From contig CAUJGJ010000001.1 in the NCBI GenBank assembly GCA_963170055.1, positions 2,118,501-2,182,500 on the forward strand: a stretch of DNA of 64,000 bases. Direction: 5' to 3'. The position numbers and the translations under genes are program-made. This document shows positions 38,647 through 64,000 of the stretch, piece by piece. Each line of letters starts with the position of its first letter. Position 1 is the first letter of the stretch. The stretch comes from Halisarca cf. caerulea (taxonomy: Eukaryota > Porifera > Demospongiae > Chondrillida > Halisarcidae). The notes beneath the pieces are model-generated. The model ran no database searches and was not told the DNA's origin. It saw only the letters and a program-made list of their open reading frames with translations.

Positions 38647-38710
38647 TAAGTTGACTAAAATGTGCTTCCATATTTTTGACCTGTTTGGCACCCCATACGT
38701 ACATACGTAT

Positions 38711-38990
38711 TTGCCACCTACTGCATGGCAAAGGGTGAAGAGACAGGACAGGCTGTGCAAGGAGTGTGAGAGTGGAGAGGTGGAAGATGTAGTACACTGC
38801 ATGGCGGCGAGATACCCAAAGGGAGCAAACAAAGACAGACAATGGGGAGGTATGCCCTCCAAGGGAGAAGTGATCATGGGACAACAACGAGAATCTTATT
38901 GAAAGCATGCCAAGATCGCCGAGTGATATTCGAGCTGTGCTTCATGTGGGCTTCTTGGTTCAGAAGCATAAAACTGGTATCAGCTAATGT
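38711..38990 (+). pseudogene. Non-LTR retrotransposon 3' ORF relic
   Basis: The frame reads RQDRLCKECESGEVEDVVHC, the Cys-His pattern found near the C-terminus of many LINE reverse transcriptase ORFs. It is then interrupted by stops and frame changes. It abuts the right end of the HECT transposon, which may have inserted beside or into it. Confidence 0.5.
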
Positions 38991-39348
38991 GCAGTGCTTC
39001 ATTGGACGTATACAGCAGGTCCTAGTGCTGCAAGGCATGACGGACTATAATTATTGACATATTGATTGATTGATATCATGAGAAGAATACCATGTATGCA
39101 CATGAGGTGTGGAGGGGAGGTGACACGGAGAGGATGATTTGCATATTAAACTGATGAGGTACATATACACAAGAATGATCCCAACATACGTGGATGTAAC
39201 GAGACACTGACACGCAAACCAAATATACTGTACACACCAAATGTGTTTGTTGTGTGAGTTAGTAGTGTATACAAATGTACATGCACTTGAAAATGGACGC
39301 TTTGGACTATAGTGAAAATTCTTCATAAGATGTGTCTTAGAATGCAAT

Positions 39349-39689
39349 GCAGTGAAACCTGTCTATAGAGACCACTGTAGGCTGGTCTGTGAACCACTTC
39401 AGCAATATATATACAGTGAAACCTGTCTATAGAGACCACTGTAGGCTGGTCCGTGAACCACTTTAGCAATATATATACAGTGAAACCTGTCTATAGAGAC
39501 CACTGTAGGCTGGTCCGTGAACCACTTCAGCAATATATATACAGTGAAACCTGTCTATAGAGACCACTGTAGGCTGGTCTGTGAACCACTTCAGCAATAC
39601 ATAGCAACCTGGCAATTGAGACCACCTGAGAAGAAGGGACAGTACAGGTAGTCCCCAGGGTGGTCTCAAGTCACAGGTTTCACTGTAGA
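39349..39689. mobile_element. MITE with four 64-bp tandem units
   Basis: Units at exact 64-bp spacing (AGTGAAACCTG at 39351, 39415, 39479, 39543) contain GTCTATAGAGACCACTGTAG. The right end CACAGGTTTCACTGTA is the inverted partner of TACAGTGAAACCTG. Confidence 0.75.
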
Positions 39690-39862
39690 TACAGTGACTT
39701 CTCGTTATGACACCGCTCTATCCATGAAACTCTTATCCACCATAAATTTTGTGCATGAATTGTTCGAAAAGGGTGCACATTGATTAGGATAATCCACCAA
39801 ACTCATTAATCTACCCTAATTTTTCAGAATGAATTGTGGCGCATTAACGAGAATTCACCGTA
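39690..39862. mobile_element. MITE, TACAGTGACTTCTCGTTA family
   Basis: Left end TACAGTGACTTCTCGTTATG; right end TTAACGAGAATTCACCGTA, inverted. Directly abuts the preceding MITE. Length 173 bp. Confidence 0.7.
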
Positions 39863-40783
39863 TGCATACAGTCATCAATGTAGTTCATCCAGACAGCACA
39901 CTACAGTCACCTACGTATGTAGGTAAGATACTTCCCAACACATGTTGATCTCAGCATTTCACAAGAAGAAAAGCAGCAGTAAACAGACAATCATCCTCTT
40001 TGCAGTCTGCTGACCCCAACATTATACCACAAAGACATTCTACTAAGATCTAAGAGATCATCATGCATTTAACACACATCAATAGTCCTGCTCACAAACC
40101 AGCATTCACAACCATCCACAAACTGGACTCAGTTAGATAGCACTACAAAGGGGAGAGTTAATGAGGAAGGAACGTATAGGAATAGGTGTGTACACGAACC
40201 GTCCACATCACATTTTGCATAGCACTATATACCAAAAGCCCAAGTGTGTACAAACATACATACAGTGTGCCCTTGTTCATCCGACCACACGCATCCCCCA
40301 TATAACATGTTCGATAATGTAGGTGTTGCATGATCAGGTGTTTGTTAAATCAGGTCAGATTCTACTCAACTTAATGACGGGGATTCACAGAAGAATGTTG
40401 GATAAACTACGTTTTGGGACAAATCACTGCTGGACAAGTGAGTGACTGTATACGGATTCTGCTACTGCCTGAGGAAAATGCGTATTACTTGGCATTCATC
40501 ATCCTTCCAGTAAAATATTGAGCAAACATCCAAGCATTGAGAAAATGAAGCACAAAGGCAAGATGTCCTTACAGCCCTTCCTACTTCCTTTGATCAGTGA
40601 TTACAAAGGTATTACAATGTTTGAGGGTGAAAATAAATGCAAACATGTAGTTCCGTGATACAAAGGATCACACATACTGAACGGTGGACTTCAGTTGCTG
40701 TCACTTAGAATTAAGGGTAGGTTTTGGTGAAGAGGACTGAATTACTTTCAAACATGATGTAAACTACATACATGACTGTAGCA
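39863..40783. other. Intergenic, nothing recognised
   Basis: Complex sequence with one further MITE-like segment (about 40262-40450: TTCATCCGACCAC... GGATAAAC...). No open frame with a recognisable domain. Confidence 0.5.
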
Positions 40784-40968
40784 TAGTTGAACCTCTCTAT
40801 AATGAACCCTCTATAGATACAATGAACTCCCTCATATATCATATATCTAAAAATGTACACCTATTTTTCTATTGTAAAGTTAATAATCCCTGATATAGTG
40901 AACACCATGACATAGTGAACCTTTTCAGTGGTTCACTGAGAGGGTTCGTTATAGGAGGTTTGACTGCA
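40784..40968. mobile_element. MITE, pogo-like TTGAACCTCTCTATAATGAA ends
   Basis: Left TAGTTGAACCTCTCTATAAT; right GTTATAGGAGGTTTGACTGC, inverted. The 185-bp non-coding element is typical of pogo-like derivatives (inference). Confidence 0.7.
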
Positions 40969-41048
40969 TTATGCCATAACACTACATGCAGATACACAGT
41001 GGTGGTAATCATTATACTTCACACACTTATGCATGCAAACAATCATAC

Positions 41049-41052
<4 letters not shown>

Positions 41053-41145
<93 letters not shown>
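41053..41145. repeat. Compound (TC)n(AC)n microsatellite
   Basis: About 55 bp of TC followed by about 36 bp of AC. Confidence 0.95.
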
Positions 41146-41147
<2 letters not shown>

Positions 41148-41214
41148 GCATTCTTTGTAAAAACAATATCAGGGGATCGACCTTCGTAAAGTAAAGCTAT
41201 ACACAGCCACTTAC

Positions 41215-41295
41215 AGGAAGATTCATCAACACATCTGTCAGGAAAGCTGACCAGCAAAATGGAACACATAACTCAACGAGCACTTTTGTAGCCAT
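41215..41295 (-). other. Possible orphan first coding exon
   Basis: ATG in good context (ACGATGG on the minus strand) opens 27 codons (MATKVLVELCVPFCWSAF...) that end exactly at CCT|GTAAGT. No downstream exon was found, so this is weak. Confidence 0.2.
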
Positions 41296-42379
41296 CGTCT
41301 TGTGTGGCTTCCAGCGATAATAGGGATTAATGAGTTGAATGGGTTTAAATTTCTGAATCTGGCTCACTAGAAACTAGGTTCCCGAATACTGCGAACACAT
41401 ATTTCAGCAAACACTCTCCGCCACACAAGTTGCGTCTGACGAAGAAACACGGGGTATACATTCCAGATGACACGGAACAAAAATGACCGAGAAAGGTATT
41501 CGAAACGGATTGATCGTTCAACAAAAAGAAGGGCAAAACCATAGCTGTGCTTGAAGGAAAATTACTTCACACAAGCTCACCTTCCTTGTTGTTACTCAAG
41601 TATCCTTTAGAAGTTAGCCTGGGCGTTTCTTCTTACTCAGATACGAGCGCCATGTGCAGTGATTTCATCACAGTACAACTACGATTGGTTGTCCCGTATC
41701 TGGAACGTTGCAGAATGATTGGCATTCGACACACGACCGCACGGCTAGGAAGAGTTATCATTTATGACGTCATTGACACCCGTGAATCACAACAAAACAG
41801 ATAAACAACGCAAACACGGTAAACAAAGATAAGAACGTAAACAGTAGTCTTGCGTAGCCAGACCCCAACTTACCTCCCGCGCGACCATTACTGCTGCTGT
41901 ATCTCCTTATTATATACACGGAAGGGTCTCTGTCCAGCCATAGTCTATGGTCCAGCTATACTAAAGCTGCAGCACACACAATCAACTGCTGGTTGGGGCT
42001 GGCTGTAAAGGCTGGTTAGGGAACTTCTGTTAATTTAAAAGCTCTACTATTAAGCGCACCTCTATATAAGGACCACACACCTGTCTATAAAAGTCCTGAT
42101 TGCTTGGATCGGCCCTTGAATGTTTCCCATCTTATGCAGGTTTTACAGTATTGTCTATAATTAATGTCATTAACAACTATCGATCAATTGACCTGCATAC
42201 TATTGTATGGCTCCATATGGCTACGTTGTGACCAATTGAAGTGGTACCCGCATTTGTGGACTGATCAATTAAGTAACCTGGCTAGGAGTGTGGTATGTAG
42301 CATGTTACAATTTAAATACAGCATACATGAGGTCAAAGCAGCCATGCATGAGGTCAAAGCAGCCATGCATGAGGTCTAA
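41296..42379. other. Intergenic, no confident gene
   Basis: Short open frames only. A MITE-like segment lies at about 42052-42150 (CACCTCTATATAAGGACCAC ... GCAGGTTTTACAGTA). A short direct repeat CATGAGGTCAAAGCAGC recurs three times at 42329-42380. Confidence 0.5.
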
Positions 42380-43770
42380 GCAGCCTAGGTTAGGTTAGGT
42401 TAGGTAAGCTTATTTTGACAGGGGAAGCCTTTAGCCAAGTGGCTACTACTCTAGGCACCCTGTAATAACACAGTACACAACAGAAAAGGGAGGAAAACCG
42501 TACAAAAAAGAGAATTGAAATATATGTTAATAATAGGGCATGCAATGTCATTCATTTATTAATCAAAAAGAGAGTCAAGAATTCAAAGTTGATGGAAGAC
42601 ATACTAATATAAGAATCATGCAAGTGTGCTCAAATAGTTAAGAGCGGCTTGAGAGAACACTCTGGTGCTGCTGGAGTTACGGATCGAGGACGGAAGGGAC
42701 CGCCACAGTGAGGCTCCTACAAATGAAAATGCATGTTGACCGAAAGATGTGCGAGTTAATGGAAGGGTAGTTAGGTTGTGTGTACGTGTGTTGTGGCAAT
42801 GGGAGGGACGATGGAAGAGAGATGATAAGTATGAAGGTGCTAGTGAATTGTGACATCTGTAGACGAGTTCGGCCAGATGAAGTTTCCGGCGTGTAAGGAG
42901 ACGGGTGAGGCCAAGATCCTCCCAGAGGGCACAGGAAGATGAGAGACGAGGGCGATGAAGAACAAGATGACAGGCATAGTTGAAAAGTGTCTGGAGGCGA
43001 GAGGAATCTTGCTGGGTGCAGTTGTTCCAAACTATGTCACAGTAGTCCACAGAAGGCAAGATGTAAGATTTGAGATACAAGACCAGAAGAGGGCGAGGAA
43101 GAAACCAGGATAGACGTCTTAAGAGATTGATACTGCGAGAAAGCTTGGAAATAATGTGGTTGATGTGATCCGTCCATGTTAATGTGTCATTAATTACTAC
43201 ACCTAGGAGTTTGAATGTATGGACCTGTTCAATCTGTAGTCCAGACAGCGACAGGTTAAGTGGAGGGGGAACAACCCTGGTCCTACAGGAACGAATCAGC
43301 ATACACTTCGTTTTAGAAAGGTTAAGTTGTAGACCATTTTGTACCATCCAAGTGTTGGCTTTTTGCAGACAAGATTGAAGAGCATCATTGAGAAGTTGAT
43401 GGTTGCTACCAGTGAGAAAGATGGTTGTGTCATCTGCAAAGAGGACAGTACAGTCAGGGGGAAGAACAGAGGGAAGGTCGTTTATAAAAACTGAAAAGAG
43501 AGTGGGTCCAAGCACTGAACCTTGAGGGACACCAGAGGATGTGTAGCCAGGAGAGGAGTAGGAGTCTTCTACACGAGTGACTTGACAACGATCAGAGAGA
43601 TAGGAATGAAACCAAGCGAGGGTGGGAGTGTCAAGACCGAGGGACTGGAGCTTTGCGAGGAGGTGAGGATGGTTCACTGTATCGAAGGCTTTGCATGGAG
43701 ACATCAAGAAAGAGGACACCAACATACTGCTTTCGATCAAGTGCGGTGTACCAAGCATTGGTACAGTGAA
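42380..43770 (-). pseudogene. 5'-truncated non-LTR retrotransposon (reverse transcriptase)
   Basis: The minus-strand frame ending at 42616 encodes the RT palm: KAFDTV (motif A, about 43690), GVPQGSVLGPTLF (motif B), LFADDTTIF (motif C) and the thumb/C-terminal region to NYLSTLA. The first RT motifs and any ORF1/endonuclease are absent, as expected of a 5'-truncated copy. Around 43695, just before motif A, the reading frame shifts relative to RT-like sequence upstream, so the copy is broken. The 3' tail ends in a short TTAGG-type repeat (plus strand 42388-42410). CR1/L2-like clade by appearance; not assigned firmly. Confidence 0.85.
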
Positions 43771-43919
43771 GGCTATTGTATTAGGAATGTATTGTGGTGT
43801 AATTCGGAGTGGTTGGTCAAAACGGTGACAATCACAGGCTGCGCACACTCCACTCCTCATCCGGATCCGTGCTGCATTAGTGCCAGTCTCAGTGATATGG
43901 GAGCTCAGTAGGTATATAG

Positions 43920-45064
43920 GACTTTGCTATAAAAAGAGCACTCTTAAAACAAATTTCTACTTATAGTGTAAACATTTTCTCCAGGCATGCTTGGTTTGCT
44001 GTAGTACTGTACATGTATTACTATATCCTGATTAGTCTGGCCTGCTACGACCACTGTCCCCTAGCGCGTACATGGGACGGTCGTAGCAGGCCAGACTATT
44101 GTATCCTGATACTTAAGATCTTCTGATAATGAGAACTGTAATTTGTTGGTCCTACTTTAACTAGGTCCCACAGTACACACAAGGGTGATCTGACATGCTG
44201 ACTATATAGCAAAGATAACAACCTGTGTGTTCTGCATGTATTGCCCCAGTCTACTCCACTTTGTCGATTTCTTCATGTAGTCGACGTCGTACATCCAATA
44301 TACACAGAACGTACAGATAAAAATCAGCTACACAGTACAGTATATTCTAAATGATTACCAATTAGGCTGGAGCTGAACTACATATTCTATATCTTAACCA
44401 CCACTCCCCATAGATAAATTCAGTGGAACCTCTGCATGAATAAAGGACACTTTGGAGTAGTCTCTTTTGTCCTTTGCACAAAGATTATCCTCTTCAGGAG
44501 GTTACAATGTACTGGAAATGTTGGGAGAGAATATTTTGGGACCCCAAGCAAGCTTTATTGTATCTGCTAGCCCCACACCTCTCCTCACATAGGAGCAGGG
44601 AGAAGTACAGGCTATAGCAGCCAGACTAGCAGGTTTATGTACATGTGGCCATGCATAGTAATCATGCCATTGATGGGACATGCACAATACTATACAGCAA
44701 AAAACAGTCAACACGAGGGACCACTTGGTTGATAGTGACTGCTGTAGGCTGGTCAGCGAATTATCAAAGCAATACTATAACGCACCTCAACGTATGTGCA
44801 CCACCTGTCTACAGAGACTGATCACTTGGACCCTTAATGGTTGCCATAATACACAGGCTTCCCTGTATTGTCTACAAAATGCCATTGCCAACTATACTGT
44901 CCATCTGTATGCTCTGTAATCACATAAATACATACCCACAAGTCGAAAGAAACCTACACTGAGCAAAAATCATTGAATTTCAGAAATGACATTGATAAAT
45001 AAACCCTGATCACTACAGTATTGATGTGAATTCTACATACACAGTCAATGATCATGAAGTTCAC
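43920..45064. other. Region downstream of HARS: hairpin and MITE pieces
   Basis: Holds the 44034-44097 hairpin and MITE-like fragments at 44418-44510 and 44715-44880 (GACTGCTGTAGGCTGGTC, related to the 64-bp units). No gene recognised. Confidence 0.5.
44034..44097. repeat. Perfect 19-bp inverted repeat (hairpin)
   Basis: AGTCTGGCCTGCTACGACC at 44034-44052 and its exact reverse complement at 44079-44097. The inner GTCCC/GGGAC can extend the stem. The loop contains CTAGCGCGTACAT. Confidence 0.9.
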
Positions 45065-54485
<9,421 letters not shown>

Positions 54486-54867
54486 CCTGGTCTGTGACGC
54501 TAAACAGTAGGTATGAGCGATTCGAGGGACCTGACCAAGAAATCTGCCAACGGAGCTGTACATGTGTATATACCATAGATACGTACCCGCACACATGCTT
54601 ATCACGCGCTTGTCCACGAGATCGAGGGATTTTCTGGGGGACCTTTTCTGGTACAATTGCAAACCGCGGGGACGCCACGTGGCTCATTTCCAGCACGTGC
54701 TTCCTTTCTCCGGATACCTCCGGATAGTCACAGTTTACGAACACCTGATCCACTGTCTAAGAGGAATTTTGACTTTTGGAAGGAATAAAGTGTACTAAAC
54801 TCGCTTGAAACTCAAACAAGCTACTTATATTCAGCTTGGGGTTTCGAGTTGCAACTTCTGAAGAAGA
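54486..54867. promoter_or_regulatory. Bidirectional promoter region between HARS and MYCBP2
   Basis: Only 382 bp separate the two divergent start codons. The segment lacks the microsatellites and MITEs found elsewhere and is relatively CpG-containing. No TATA box seen. A shared promoter is inferred from the arrangement. Confidence 0.6.

Positions 54868-64000
<9,133 letters not shown>

Larger units (their letters stand above)
34014..38696. mobile_element. 4.7-kb DNA transposon carrying HECT ligase and DDE integrase genes
   Basis: The ends are inverted repeats: 34014-34070 (ATGGGGTGCCAAATGGGTCA...) matches the reverse complement of 38640-38696 at about 51 of 57 positions. The 8 bp outside each end are identical (ACGTACAT, 34006-34013 and 38697-38704), a candidate target duplication; the flanks are low-complexity ACGT-rich, so this needs confirmation. 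Inside lie inverted subterminal arrays and two intact convergent genes. There are none of the TG microsatellites that fill host introns, and the HECT gene's introns are only about 105-115 bp. The architecture is that of a cut-and-paste element. I cannot assign a superfamily by name: the transposase is integrase-like, but the element has no LTRs or reverse transcriptase. Confidence 0.88.

Noticed and set aside
34006..38704. Alternative reading of the transposon as a two-base (AT) target-site element with GGGGTGCC ends
   Set aside because: Possible, but the 8-bp identity with ATGGGG ends is longer; kept as a caveat because the flanks are low-complexity.

Overview
The window is metazoan nuclear DNA, most likely from a sponge (inference). 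It shows multi-exon genes with GT-AG introns, a giant Fat-like cadherin, a Highwire/MYCBP2-type gene, and introns packed with (TG)n/(CA)n microsatellites and small DNA transposons. Nothing looks bacterial, and no CRISPR array, rRNA or tRNA gene was recognised. All exon models were joined by eye; codon phase closes across every junction given.

Layout. 1-11362 (+): 3' thirteen exons of an Hsp110/HSPA4-type HSP70 chaperone, cut at its 5' end by the window edge. 12987-32198 (-): complete Fat-like atypical cadherin of about 5580 residues, with one 14.5-kb exon encoding the signal peptide, about 40 cadherin repeats and the EGF repeats, followed by four small 3' exons. 32199-34005: repeat-rich intergenic DNA. 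34014-38696: a 4.7-kb DNA transposon with 57-bp terminal inverted repeats, inverted subterminal arrays of a 22-bp palindromic unit, a candidate 8-bp target duplication, and two convergent genes: a 666-aa HECT-type E3 ubiquitin ligase (+) and a 384-aa DDE integrase-like transposase (-). 38700-45064: no intact host gene, but retrotransposon relics, several MITEs and a long hairpin. 45065-54485 (-): complete cytosolic-type histidyl-tRNA synthetase in 11 exons. 54868 to beyond the window (+): first 12 exons (about 611 aa) of a MYCBP2/PAM/Highwire orthologue, head-to-head with HARS.

The host genes do not form an operon: they are housekeeping (chaperone, tRNA charging), adhesion/planar polarity (Fat) and ubiquitin signalling (MYCBP2). 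The most unusual object is the HECT/integrase transposon. A second theme is that several MITE families carry internal tandem arrays (54, 64 and 91 bp) whose unit includes or resembles their own terminal repeat, so they appear to be seeding satellites. A third is that (TG)n arrays begin at or next to 5' splice sites, in six of twelve introns of the HSPA4 gene.
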